NCBI GenBank assembly: GCA_963669455.1
Contig: OY770026.1
Span: forward strand, 3,038,001-3,102,000
Direction of reading: 5' to 3'
Length of the DNA stretch: 64,000 nucleotides
Origin: JAWKWH01 sp963669455
GTDB lineage: Bacteria > Pseudomonadota > Alphaproteobacteria > Rhizobiales > Rhizobiaceae
Shown: positions 1 to 8,066 of the stretch, piece by piece
Position numbering within the stretch: the first letter of the stretch is position 1
Layout: the number at the start of each line of letters is the position of its first letter
Notes under the pieces: generated by a model
Told to the model about the DNA's origin: nothing
Seen by the model: the letters and a program-made list of their open reading frames with translations, nothing else
The model's database searches: none
Translations under genes and position numbers: made by a program

Positions 1-81
1 GCGCCCGATGCCAACCCGCCCTAAAACGATGGGAAGGCATCGCCCGTCGAGCGGCTTGACACCGGATCGCCACCCCAATCG

Positions 82-120
82 GCAAACAGAATTGACTCTG
101 AATGGGTCAAAACTGCTCTA
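82..120 (-). repeat. half-degenerate copy of a 39-bp palindromic repeat
   Basis: Bases 92-120 contain TTGACTCTGAATGGGTCAA followed by a GCTCTA end. They closely match the right part of the intact palindrome at 56965-57003, while the left arm (82-91) no longer matches. The CTA at 118-120 is, on the minus strand, the TAG stop of the terminase gene, so the repeat lies immediately 3' of that gene and can form a TTGAC/GTCAA hairpin in its transcript. Similarity and the stop overlap are seen directly; any role in termination or mRNA stability is inference. Confidence 0.6.
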
Positions 121-1461
121 ATCAAAATCACGAATTCTTGGCGCGGCGGTCCGGCCCAGCATCAGTTCGCTTAGCGCCCAAACCAGAGCGTCAACGCGGT
201 CGGGTGACCTACCGCCTGAGAGCCCATCTGGGCCGAAGTCGCACATCTCGTCTTCAAGTGCGGCAAAGCTTCCCGCATGGCGGACGCGGCCCTGCTCGTA
301 AAGGGCGGCAACCGGTTCTGCCCTAAGCCATTTGCCGCGTTTTGCCCGCACCGAACGCACCGGCACCTCAGGGTCCACGGAGTGAATGACCGAGGCGACC
401 ATCTCGCCGCCCTGATTGACTTCTGCGACAATGCAGTCTGCTTCCAGCCGATGGAACAGCGTTGCCGCCCGGGTAGCCCATTGCACCGGTGACAAGCCTC
501 TGGCGCTGTCATCGGCCAGCACGATGCCGTGCCCGCGCCCGTCCAGGCCGGCGGCAACAATGCCGCATGCATCCGAGGTCTTTGCCGACGACGCCGGCGG
601 GTCAATGGCCACGACGATGCGCTGTAATCCGCCAATGGGAGGACCGGCAGCTCTTTCCAGTGCTTGCCTGTTCCACAACCCGCCTTCGCGGTCTGCGATC
701 ATTTCACCATCAATTTCCTGACGGCCAAGCCGGGTGCCGGCATATTGTGCGGTTATCGCGCTGACAAAGCCTGCTGCCAGGTTTTTTGCATTGTCACCCG
801 TCTTCATCCGCGTCACGTCGACCGCCGGATCGTCAAGCAACCGTTTCAGTAACCGGACCGGACGGGGCGTCGTCGTTATCAGCTGGCGGGGCCTTTCTCC
901 AAGCCGCAGACAAAACTGCAACATGTCAAAGCACTCTTCGGCCAGGCGCCATTTGCCGACCTCGTCGCACCATGCCGCCTCGAATTGAGGACCGCGTAAT
1001 CCGTCGGGACATTCGGCGGAAAATGCCTGTGCCACGGCCCCGTTGGACCAGAGTAGCCGCCTGCGGCTCACCTCGTATCGCGGCCTGTCGTGCCTGCTGA
1101 TCGTGGCAATGCCCGACGGCCCGCCGATCATCACTTCGCGCACATCGCCAAATGTCTCGCCTATCAGGGCAATCTGGCCGTAGCGGCTAAGCGAAAAGGG
1201 TGACAGGCCACGCACCAGTCCGTTGATCCACTCGGCACCGACCCGGGTCTTGCCCGCGCCGCGCCCGCCAATCACCAGCCAGGTGTCGCGTTCCAGTTTC
1301 AGCGGATATTGTTCCAGCCGCGCCCGGCCGATCCATTCACGCAGAAGCCAGTTTGCATCGACATCCTGCAGATTGCTCCTCGACCATCCGCGATGCCAAT
1401 GCTTCGGCGAGTTCGACGATGCGGTCGTCAATTTTCTTGAGAGCCCTTGCCGTTCGCTCAT
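118..1461 (-). CDS. phage/GTA-type terminase large subunit
   Basis: DNA-packaging motor of the phage terminase large subunit family, as found in gene transfer agent clusters of alphaproteobacteria. The protein (about 447 aa) has a Walker A loop GGRGAGKT near residue 65, a Walker B-like AAWCDEVGKW near 160, and a C-terminal RNase H-like nuclease with VAIDPP, AEVNQGG and PDRVDALVWAL. The ATG at 1461 has AAAGGA five bases upstream; a TTG at 1497 in the same frame is possible. The start overlaps the upstream small gene by about 125 bp, so the true start may be further in. Neither portal nor capsid genes are visible because the window ends 117 bp downstream. The stop codon lies in a palindromic repeat. 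The family is clear; GTA rather than prophage is inferred from its divergent, gene-like character. Confidence 0.85.
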   Translation of the reverse strand: MSERQGLSRKLTTASSNSPKHWHRGWSRSNLQDVDANWLLREWIGRARLEQYPLKLERDTWLVIGGRGAGKTRVGAEWINGLVRGLSPFSLSRYGQIALIGETFGDVREVMIGGPSGIATISRHDRPRYEVSRRRLLWSNGAVAQAFSAECPDGLRGPQFEAAWCDEVGKWRLAEECFDMLQFCLRLGERPRQLITTTPRPVRLLKRLLDDPAVDVTRMKTGDNAKNLAAGFVSAITAQYAGTRLGRQEIDGEMIADREGGLWNRQALERAAGPPIGGLQRIVVAIDPPASSAKTSDACGIVAAGLDGRGHGIVLADDSARGLSPVQWATRAATLFHRLEADCIVAEVNQGGEMVASVIHSVDPEVPVRSVRAKRGKWLRAEPVAALYEQGRVRHAGSFAALEDEMCDFGPDGLSGGRSPDRVDALVWALSELMLGRTAAPRIRDFD

Positions 1462-1822
1462 CACGATCCTTTGCGGATTCTTGTTGTTGTTCGTCAAAAC
1501 CGGCCAACTCGCCGAACCGGTCGAGCAGCCGGCTGAGCAGGGTGACCGAATCGAGCCTCGCCTTGTTCCACTCGCCTTTTTTGCTGGTCAAATCACGCGC
1601 AGCACTTTCCATCTTGGGCAGCACTTCGCGGGCAAGTCTGGCAAATCGCCTCCGAATGGCGGCAGGCGCGTGGGGCAATTGCGGTTTGAGGCCGGATTTT
1701 TCGATATGGCTGGCAATCGTCTTTTCCTTCAGGCCGGCCAGAACAGCGATTTCCTTTGCTGGCAGGCCATGTTCGACGACAGCAATGCGTACCGCCTCGA
1801 CAAAAGGCTCTGTCGTCCTCAC
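1337..1822 (-). CDS. small HTH-like protein upstream of terminase (candidate small terminase subunit)
   Basis: A 161-aa protein directly upstream of, and overlapping, the terminase gene. Its N-terminus has a helix-turn-helix-like stretch (LPAKEIAVLAGLKEKTIASH), followed by a basic, helical, charged C-terminal half with no recognisable enzyme motif. Small terminase subunits are DNA-binding proteins encoded just before the large subunit, and GTA clusters carry an equivalent short gene. Position plus the HTH-like segment make that the best guess. I do not recognise the family from sequence alone, and a generic conserved hypothetical is also possible. Confidence 0.55.
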   Translation of the reverse strand: MRTTEPFVEAVRIAVVEHGLPAKEIAVLAGLKEKTIASHIEKSGLKPQLPHAPAAIRRRFARLAREVLPKMESAARDLTSKKGEWNKARLDSVTLLSRLLDRFGELAGFDEQQQESAKDRDERTARALKKIDDRIVELAEALASRMVEEQSAGCRCKLASA

Positions 1823-2140
1823 GCGTTATTCCCTCCTCGGGATGGCAAATTTTCGAAAAACCGGCCTGCGGCTATTGCCCCTGCCGGGCGCCGCCGCAAT
1901 TTTCTGACCGTAACAAAACACTAACAAACAACCGTCACAGTGTCAAGAATATTTTCCTATTTTGTGTGATTTTTTCTGTGCGCCCGCTCACAGACAGTTC
2001 ACGAGGGGTGTGTCAGTGTTCACCATCTTGCCGGTAAGGGAGTGCAATTAATAAAAAAGTTACTATAAATTTGGAGCGGAATGCCTTTAAAACCCGTTCG
2101 ATGCGGGATGCGGCAACTGGGCTGGAATTGACCGTGGGCG
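1823..2140. other. intergenic region between divergent terminase unit and PBP gene
   Basis: About 320 bp between two divergently read genes, with AT-rich stretches around 1915-1980 and 2045-2075. It probably carries promoters for both directions. I see no convincing -35/-10 pair, RNA gene or repeat. Confidence 0.4.
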
Positions 2141-4279
2141 ATGATAAAACCTATTGAACCGAAAAAATCCAAAGGGCCGAAAGCATCCAGGCTGCTTGAT
2201 CTGGATGCCTGGATCGATTCGAGCCTTTTCAATCTCGGCTCCAGACTGGCTGTGATCTGGGAGACGCTGACGATCTTCTTTCGCCGGTTCAAGGTAACTG
2301 GCTGGAAACGCGGCATTTTTGAACTTTTGAGCGAAGGCATGACGCTGGGTGCGGCCGGTTCAGTCGTCATGCTGGCGCTTGCCATGCCGGCGTTTGAGGA
2401 AACCGCCAAGGATTGGCGCAGCCAAGATGACTACGCGGTCACATTTCTCGACCGTTATGGCAAGGAGATCGGTCAGCGCGGGATTATCCAGCGCGAATCC
2501 GTGCCCATCGACGAACTTCCAGACCATGTTGTCAAGGCCGTGCTGGCGACCGAGGACAGGCGCTTTTTTGATCATTTCGGCATCGATTTTTTTGGCCTGG
2601 CCCGTGCGATGACCGAGAATGTGAAGGCGAACTCCGTCGTCCAGGGCGGTTCCACCATCACGCAGCAACTGGCAAAAAACCTGTTTCTGTCCAATGAGCG
2701 AACGCTGGAACGCAAGGTCAAGGAGGCCTTCCTTTCGGTGTGGCTTGAATGGAACCTGAGTAAAAAGGAAATCCTTCAGCTCTATCTTGACCGGGCCTAT
2801 ATGGGTGGCGGCACCTTTGGCGTTGCGGCTGCGGCGGATTTTTATTTCGGCAAGAACATGAAGGACATCACGCTGGCCGAAGCGGCCATGCTGGCCGGTC
2901 TGTTCAAGGCTCCTGCCAAATACGCCCCCCACATAAACCTGCCGGCGGCCAGAGCCCGCGCCAACGAGGTTTTGACCAATCTGGTGCAGGGCAGCTTTAT
3001 GAGTGAGGGACAGGTTGTCGCCGCCCGCCGGCGGCCGGCCAGCGTCATTGACCGCGGTAACGCCGACAGTCCAGACTACTTCCTTGACTGGGCATTCGAG
3101 GAGGTCAAGAAAATCGCGCGCCAGCCCGGATCCCATGCCCTGATTGCCAAGACCACCATTGATCTTGACCTTCAAAAAGCAGCCGAAGAGGCGCTGGAAT
3201 TTCATCTGTTGCAATTCGGCAAAGGCAAAGGCGTGAAAGAAGGGGCTATTGTCCTGATCGAGACCAACGGAGCCGTTCGGGCCATTGTCGGCGGCCGGGA
3301 CTATGGACGCAGCCAGTATAACCGGGCCACGCGGGCGCTGAGGCAGGCCGGCTCGTCGTTTAAGCCCTATGTCTATGCCACCGCGATGGAAAACGGTTTC
3401 AATCCGGAATCAGTCATCAGCGATCGCCCGATCAGTTGGGGTAGATGGCACCCAAAAAACTATACCCGCGGTTATGCGGGAAGGGTCAATCTCACCCGAG
3501 CGCTGGTAAAATCGTACAACACTGTGCCGGTCCGGCTGGCAAAAGATCATCTTGGTATTGATTCAATCGTCGAAAAGACCTCGGCGATGGGGGTCGAATC
3601 CAAGCTTAACGGTCACAAGACAATGGTGCTTGGAACCTCCGGGATGACTGTGATGGATCAGGCCACCGGCTATTCGGTTTTCGCCAATGGCGGTTTTACC
3701 GGCACAAGGCACGGGATAACGCAGATAATCGAGCGTACGGGCGAGATTGTTTACAGCCATGCGGTTGATGCGCCAAAGCCACGGCGCGTTTTGACCCCTG
3801 AAGCAACGCTTGCCATGAATACCATCCTGTCTCAGGTGCCAGAGTGGGGCACCGGAAGACGGGCTGCCCTTTCCATGACCAAGGCCGCTGGAAAAACCGG
3901 CACGACCCAGGCATATCGCGATGCCTGGTTTGTCGGATATACCGGAAACTATGTCGCCGCAGTCTGGATGGGCAATGACGATTTTACGCAAACGCGGCGG
4001 TTGACCGGTGGATCGCTGCCGGCAATGACCTGGCAGCGCCTGATGAGCTACGCCCATCAAAATGTCGAATTGAAACCAATCCCCGGGATCGAGCAGCCCA
4101 TTGCCGAAGATGTTGTTGCGGATGCGGCAACATCTGGCGATAGCGAAGCCAAAAAGAACCGCCCGAAAATACTGACCGGGGCGACATCTGAGGTTTTGGT
4201 GAAAATGGCAGACAAATTCAAACGTGCACCGGTGATCGCGCCGCCGGGACAATCGGCCAGAATATCGGCGCTGCAATAA
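2141..4279 (+). CDS. class A penicillin-binding protein (PBP1A-type glycosyltransferase/transpeptidase)
   Basis: Bifunctional peptidoglycan synthase of 712 aa that polymerises lipid II and cross-links stem peptides at the outer face of the inner membrane. A membrane anchor lies near residues 65-85 (AAGSVVMLALAMPAF). The GT51 domain follows, with EDRRFFDHFGID, QGGSTITQQLAKN and the KEILQLYLDRAYMG region. The transpeptidase domain has the serine motif SSFKPYVYA (SxxK), SYNT (SxN) and KTGTT. The C-terminus is a short basic tail. All catalytic motifs are present, so the enzyme should be active. It stands alone, with the DUF1214/DUF1254 genes following after about 95 bp. Confidence 0.93.
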   Translation: MIKPIEPKKSKGPKASRLLDLDAWIDSSLFNLGSRLAVIWETLTIFFRRFKVTGWKRGIFELLSEGMTLGAAGSVVMLALAMPAFEETAKDWRSQDDYAVTFLDRYGKEIGQRGIIQRESVPIDELPDHVVKAVLATEDRRFFDHFGIDFFGLARAMTENVKANSVVQGGSTITQQLAKNLFLSNERTLERKVKEAFLSVWLEWNLSKKEILQLYLDRAYMGGGTFGVAAAADFYFGKNMKDITLAEAAMLAGLFKAPAKYAPHINLPAARARANEVLTNLVQGSFMSEGQVVAARRRPASVIDRGNADSPDYFLDWAFEEVKKIARQPGSHALIAKTTIDLDLQKAAEEALEFHLLQFGKGKGVKEGAIVLIETNGAVRAIVGGRDYGRSQYNRATRALRQAGSSFKPYVYATAMENGFNPESVISDRPISWGRWHPKNYTRGYAGRVNLTRALVKSYNTVPVRLAKDHLGIDSIVEKTSAMGVESKLNGHKTMVLGTSGMTVMDQATGYSVFANGGFTGTRHGITQIIERTGEIVYSHAVDAPKPRRVLTPEATLAMNTILSQVPEWGTGRRAALSMTKAAGKTGTTQAYRDAWFVGYTGNYVAAVWMGNDDFTQTRRLTGGSLPAMTWQRLMSYAHQNVELKPIPGIEQPIAEDVVADAATSGDSEAKKNRPKILTGATSEVLVKMADKFKRAPVIAPPGQSARISALQ

Positions 4280-4375
4280 TACCGGTGTTTGCACAAGGTG
4301 GTCTGTGGCCTTATGCAGCGTAACGGGTATTCCAGGCCATGAACAGGCAATGATCTTTCCAACGCGCGGCTCTTG

Positions 4376-4963
4376 ATGTTTCGAACAATCGTCACAACAA
4401 CCATATTTCTGGCGATCGCCCTTGGTGGCGGTATCGCAAGCGTCTGGTATGCGCTCGATTCAAACCGAAGCTTCGGGTCAATCAAGATTGGCAATTGGAT
4501 TGCCTATCCCGAGGCCGGAACGCCAAATGCCGACCCCTATTCCGTTGCCAGGCGCGCGCGCGATGGCGAACTGCCGCTCGGTCAGGCCGAAGGCCTGCGT
4601 TTTTACGCCAAAATCGATTCGGAAGGCAAAAGCCTGTCCGGACGCTGTAACTACACATTGGAAGGCAACGTGCCGCAGGCACGATTTTGGACGCTATATG
4701 CCGCCGGTCCCGGCCTGGCGGCAATCAGGTCCACCGCGCACCGGAACACTGCTCTGCATTCAAGGCAGTTGTTGCGCAGACAGGACAGTTCATTTGCTAT
4801 CACCATCGGTCCAGACCCGGCGCCGGGTAACTGGATCAGCGTTTCCGTACCCGGCCCCGTCGTGTTTGTGCTGACTTTATATGACACGCAGGTGGCAAGT
4901 GCTGTAACATCGGCTGGCCATGATTTTCCGGGCATCGTCAGGGCGGATTGCCGCGATGGCTAG
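4376..4963 (+). CDS. DUF1214 domain protein
   Basis: A 195-aa membrane-anchored protein. One hydrophobic segment at the N-terminus (residues 4-24) is followed by a beta-rich extracytoplasmic domain containing the DUF1214-like GLRFYAKIDSEGKSLSGRCNYTLEG and the C-terminal ISVSVPGPVVFVLTLYDT. I chose the ATG at 4376; a TTG precedes it and no strong ribosome binding site is seen. The gene overlaps the next one by 8 bp. DUF1214 and DUF1254 domains usually occur together, fused or adjacent, as here. The function of the family is unknown. Confidence 0.75.
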   Translation: MFRTIVTTTIFLAIALGGGIASVWYALDSNRSFGSIKIGNWIAYPEAGTPNADPYSVARRARDGELPLGQAEGLRFYAKIDSEGKSLSGRCNYTLEGNVPQARFWTLYAAGPGLAAIRSTAHRNTALHSRQLLRRQDSSFAITIGPDPAPGNWISVSVPGPVVFVLTLYDTQVASAVTSAGHDFPGIVRADCRDG

Positions 4964-5498
4964 GCTTATCTACTCATTATTGCTCGGATTGGTTGGGGCG
5001 GCAATTGTACACATTGCTGTTTTATTGCTGGTCCCGGCCTATTCAGAGCGTGATGCCTGGTCCCGACTGGCGGCGCGCGAACCCGAATTTCAGTTGGTCC
5101 GCATGTCGGATGATGCCGCTGGCGGTTCTTTTCTCAAAGGCGCAGACCCGCTCTTTGCGGCGATTGGTTGCCGTTTCAACCTGTTTGAGGGTGTTACCCA
5201 TCTTAGAGCCAGCGGAGAGTTGCCGTTCTGGTCTGTCTCCGTCTATGACCGACGTGGTCACAATATCTACAGTTTTAACGACCGAACCGCGACCGACCGT
5301 AAGCTCGATATGGTCGTCACCACGCCTGCCCGCATGGTGGAATTGCGTAAGGAGCTGCCTGAGGCATATTCGGCGTCTGTGTTCGTAGAAACAACCGCTC
5401 AGGAAGGCATGGTTGTTGTCAGACTATTCGTTCCCGATGACAGCTGGTCGGCCTTGGTCTCCGATTTCATCGAAAACATGGAGTGCCGCCGCGAATAG
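4956..5498 (+). CDS. DUF1254 domain protein
   Basis: A 180-aa protein translated from an ATG that overlaps the DUF1214 stop (ATGGCTAG), which implies translational coupling. It has one N-terminal transmembrane helix (residues 4-26), then a soluble domain with the pattern GELPFWSVSVYDRRGHNIYS characteristic of the DUF1254 partner of DUF1214. The pair probably forms a membrane-bound complex. No enzymatic motif is evident and I assign no function. Confidence 0.72.
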   Translation: MARLIYSLLLGLVGAAIVHIAVLLLVPAYSERDAWSRLAAREPEFQLVRMSDDAAGGSFLKGADPLFAAIGCRFNLFEGVTHLRASGELPFWSVSVYDRRGHNIYSFNDRTATDRKLDMVVTTPARMVELRKELPEAYSASVFVETTAQEGMVVVRLFVPDDSWSALVSDFIENMECRRE

Positions 5499-5514
5499 AA
5501 AGCGGGTCTTCAGA

Positions 5515-5718
5515 TTAAAAATCCAGCTTGAAACGGGTTTTGCCGCTTGACGACATTGCCGCCTTGCCGGTTGCTTTTGATTTGCCGGCCGGGCGCTGAT
5601 TGTCCAATCGTTCATAGCGAACGCCAGGAAACGGCACCACAGCCCCCGTCTGCTCAGGTCTCGTTCGAAGATGCGGATTGCGCCGCATTGAAAGATCGAA
5701 GTTTAAAATTCTGGCCAT
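5515..5718 (-). CDS. small basic hypothetical protein
   Basis: A 67-aa reading frame on the minus strand beginning MARILNFDLSMRRN, with an AAAGG sequence about 8 bases before the ATG. The protein is rich in Arg, Lys and Pro and has no membrane segment. It fills the gap between DUF1254 and DUF2336, and no longer frame competes for the space. I do not recognise it. It could be a genuine small conserved protein or a chance frame. Confidence 0.45.
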   Translation of the reverse strand: MARILNFDLSMRRNPHLRTRPEQTGAVVPFPGVRYERLDNQRPAGKSKATGKAAMSSSGKTRFKLDF

Positions 5719-5897
5719 GGGTCTAGCCTTTCAACAGGAGTTGCCTGCTTCCTTTGGTACTACGCACCGCCCGCCCTTGATTACCGCACTGTACGGTTAA
5801 CAGCTTGCTAACATATCCGTATTAAATTGAATAAAGTTATACCGGGCCCAGGTCCGGCGTTGGTTACAGTGCAGTTTGTCAGAGTAAGCGTGATCCA

Positions 5898-6854
5898 GTG
5901 TCGTCATTGTCTTCAGTAGAATTCCGTCAACTAGAATTCCGGTCCCCGCCTCCCGCGAATGGGCGCCGTGTGTTTCGCGCAGCTATCTCCGCATTTTGTG
6001 GGCTGACCCGCCCTGCAAAACGCGAAATTGCACAACTCGACGATTTGGCGATGCCGATGGTCGACAACGCCTCGCCTGATGACAGGCGGTTTGCGGCGGC
6101 GGCCTTGTCTGAGTGCGAACACGCGCCACCGCTGCTGGTACGCCGACTGGCGGGTGATGCTATCGACATTGCTGCTCCCTTGCTCATGCGATCGCGGACG
6201 CTACGTGATGTCGACATTATTGCGGTTATCGCCAATTGCGGGCTTACCCATGCGCGCGCCATTGCCCGGCGAACATCCCTTGCCAAGCCAATTCATGACC
6301 TCCTGATGGCGCTGAAGGATCCTGAAATCGACAGGCTTCGTTCGATCGCAACCGGTGATCGCGACAGCGCGGTCAGTCCCGGTCGCGGCCAGTTGGCGGA
6401 GAAAGCGCGCCACAAGCTAAGAGCGATGATGCGGCCGGCAAATGTCAAAACCTATCACAAGGGATTGAGAGAGACGGCACTGTCGGGGCGGCCCGCACTG
6501 TTTCAAACGGCGCTGGCCGATGCTCTCGCGCTGGATTTCGACCTTGTTTGTCACATCACGGAAACCGATCAACTGATGGAATTCTCCATCGCGCTCCAGG
6601 CGCTTGATATTGGACCGGAATTGGCTTTCCTGCTGGTCTCAGCCGTCCGCCCGGACGCGTTTGGCGATGCAGAGAGCATGCGATGGTTTATCGGCAGATA
6701 TGAAGCGCTGGTTTCTGATAAGGCCCGCGAGACAGTGCGCGAATGGAAAACCAATCCGGTGCATCGCCGCAAGGATGTTCACCAGCAAAATTCCAGCTGG
6801 CAAGCGCCCTATCAACTCTCCCGGCAAGCTTTCATTGCCGATTTGGCCAGTTAA
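5898..6854 (+). CDS. DUF2336 family protein
   Basis: A 318-aa soluble protein of the DUF2336 family, common in alphaproteobacteria. It is mostly helical and HEAT-like, with repeated Leu/Ala-rich helices such as LLVRRLAGDAIDIAAPLLMRS and DVDIIAVIANCGLTHARAIARR. The start is a GTG at 5898. The gene is single and converges on the DUF1491 operon, with stops 12 bp apart. The molecular role of the family is unknown; some members are linked to surface attachment in Caulobacter-type bacteria, which I treat only as a pointer. Confidence 0.75.
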   Translation: MSSLSSVEFRQLEFRSPPPANGRRVFRAAISAFCGLTRPAKREIAQLDDLAMPMVDNASPDDRRFAAAALSECEHAPPLLVRRLAGDAIDIAAPLLMRSRTLRDVDIIAVIANCGLTHARAIARRTSLAKPIHDLLMALKDPEIDRLRSIATGDRDSAVSPGRGQLAEKARHKLRAMMRPANVKTYHKGLRETALSGRPALFQTALADALALDFDLVCHITETDQLMEFSIALQALDIGPELAFLLVSAVRPDAFGDAESMRWFIGRYEALVSDKARETVREWKTNPVHRRKDVHQQNSSWQAPYQLSRQAFIADLAS

Positions 6855-6866
6855 AGCATATCCGGC

Positions 6867-7217
6867 CTAAATCCGTTCAACCATCGTGATCAGTTGTTCT
6901 AGCGGAAGGCTGCCCGGCTCGATTTCCAACAGCCAGATGTCGGGATCGAAACGCTGTTCCTTTTCCATCCTGGCGTCGACCTCGGCTGCATCACCCGACC
7001 GCATCAGTTCTTGAAAAAAACGCTCGTCCGGTTTTTTCTCGTCGTAGACCATCTGCGGCGCGGGGCCGAATAGAATAATCTCGCCATCTCTGCGGCGCTC
7101 CATGATGAAAATGGCGCCCGCCTGCTGGTGCCCACGCCTGATGACCGCACCAAAGCCGCCTGATGAGGAAACCCGCCTTAAAAGCGCGGAAGCGAACATG
7201 TCGGAAGTCAGGCGCAA
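6867..7217 (-). CDS. DUF1491 family protein
   Basis: A 116-aa soluble protein with the DUF1491 pattern: an N-terminal SALLRRVSSSGGFGAVIRRGHQQAGAIF segment, then FGPAPQMVYDEKKPDERFF, and a C-terminal RFDPDIWLLEIEP. The family is confined mainly to alphaproteobacteria and has no assigned activity. It is the last gene of a three-gene minus-strand unit after the DivJ-like kinase and the peptidoglycan-binding protein, about 50 bp downstream of the latter. Confidence 0.8.
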   Translation of the reverse strand: MRLTSDMFASALLRRVSSSGGFGAVIRRGHQQAGAIFIMERRRDGEIILFGPAPQMVYDEKKPDERFFQELMRSGDAAEVDARMEKEQRFDPDIWLLEIEPGSLPLEQLITMVERI

Positions 7218-7268
7218 TTGTAAGTGCTCATGGTGCTCATGGGTCGTGCCGGATCATCGCGAGCAGAA

Positions 7269-8066
7269 TTAGTTCACGAAGCCAAGCTCCTGCATTCTGG
7301 ACAGCAGTACTTTGCCGGCCTTGCCGTTCACTTCCATGCCGAACAGCGACTGGAACTCACGGATCGCCAATTCGGTCTTAGGCCCGACCATTCCGTCGAT
7401 CTCTATCTGATCATTTCCAAATGCGCGCAATCCGGCCTGAATGCGAACAATTTCGGACCTGCGGATGTCGGCCTCAGCCTCAGATACTGGAGCTGGCCCA
7501 ATTGCGTTGTCAGGCCGGTTTTCAGGTAGCGGGGCGACGGATGCCTGTTCTTCCGACGGTTTGGCACCCAGCTGATCAAGCAGATCCTTGTCTATCTCAT
7601 CGCCCGCCTTCAGTCCTAGAATTCGCCGGTAGTTGCGGATCGCATCACGGGTTTTCGGGCCCGGAATACCGTCGACCGAGCCGGTATAGAGATTAAGGTC
7701 GCTTAGAACCGACTGAACCTTCTGGATCGTTGGATCGGCGGGAACAACAGGCGCTTCTTCGCGGTCCTCACGCTCAATCAAGATAACGGTTTCTGCCCCT
7801 CCGGCCTGTTGAGCCGGCAGCCGCACTCCAGACTGCTCCGGCGGCGCCTCAAACTTCAAAGTACGGGTTTGAAACAGCGCGGCTGGATGACTATGCGGTT
7901 GATACCAGACTGCATTGGCCGATACGAAAAACAGTGTCAGCAGGAACGCCGTCGTCCCGCCCACCAACACCGGATTTTGGGCCACCAGTGCTGTACCGCT
8001 CCTCAACATGGTGTGGGAAACGGGCCGGTAGACGGCGCGTCTAGGCTTGTTTGCGTTTCGCCCCAT
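7269..8066 (-). CDS. membrane-anchored peptidoglycan-binding domain protein
   Basis: A 265-aa protein with a basic cytoplasmic N-terminus, one transmembrane helix (about residues 38-57, VGGTTAFLLTLFFVSANAVW) and a periplasmic part. The periplasmic part contains two PG_binding_1-type repeats (IQKVQSVLSDLNLYTGSVDG...RDAIRNYRRILG and IVRIQAGLRAFGNDQIEIDG...AIREFQSLFG). The repeats should bind cell-wall peptides. I chose the ATG at 8066, seven bases after GAGGGG; it overlaps the 3' end of the kinase gene by 26 bp, so the two are translationally coupled. The pairing suggests a wall-related output or partner for the kinase, which is inference. Confidence 0.75.
   Translation of the reverse strand: MGRNANKPRRAVYRPVSHTMLRSGTALVAQNPVLVGGTTAFLLTLFFVSANAVWYQPHSHPAALFQTRTLKFEAPPEQSGVRLPAQQAGGAETVILIEREDREEAPVVPADPTIQKVQSVLSDLNLYTGSVDGIPGPKTRDAIRNYRRILGLKAGDEIDKDLLDQLGAKPSEEQASVAPLPENRPDNAIGPAPVSEAEADIRRSEIVRIQAGLRAFGNDQIEIDGMVGPKTELAIREFQSLFGMEVNGKAGKVLLSRMQELGFVN

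Noticed and set aside
1223..1924. A 233-aa plus-strand reading frame
   Set aside because: It lies antisense to the terminase and its upstream partner, is rich in Arg/Ser/Pro and has no ribosome binding site.
2360..3214. Long minus-strand reading frame within the PBP gene
   Set aside because: It is antisense to a clear class A PBP with all motifs and has no family resemblance.
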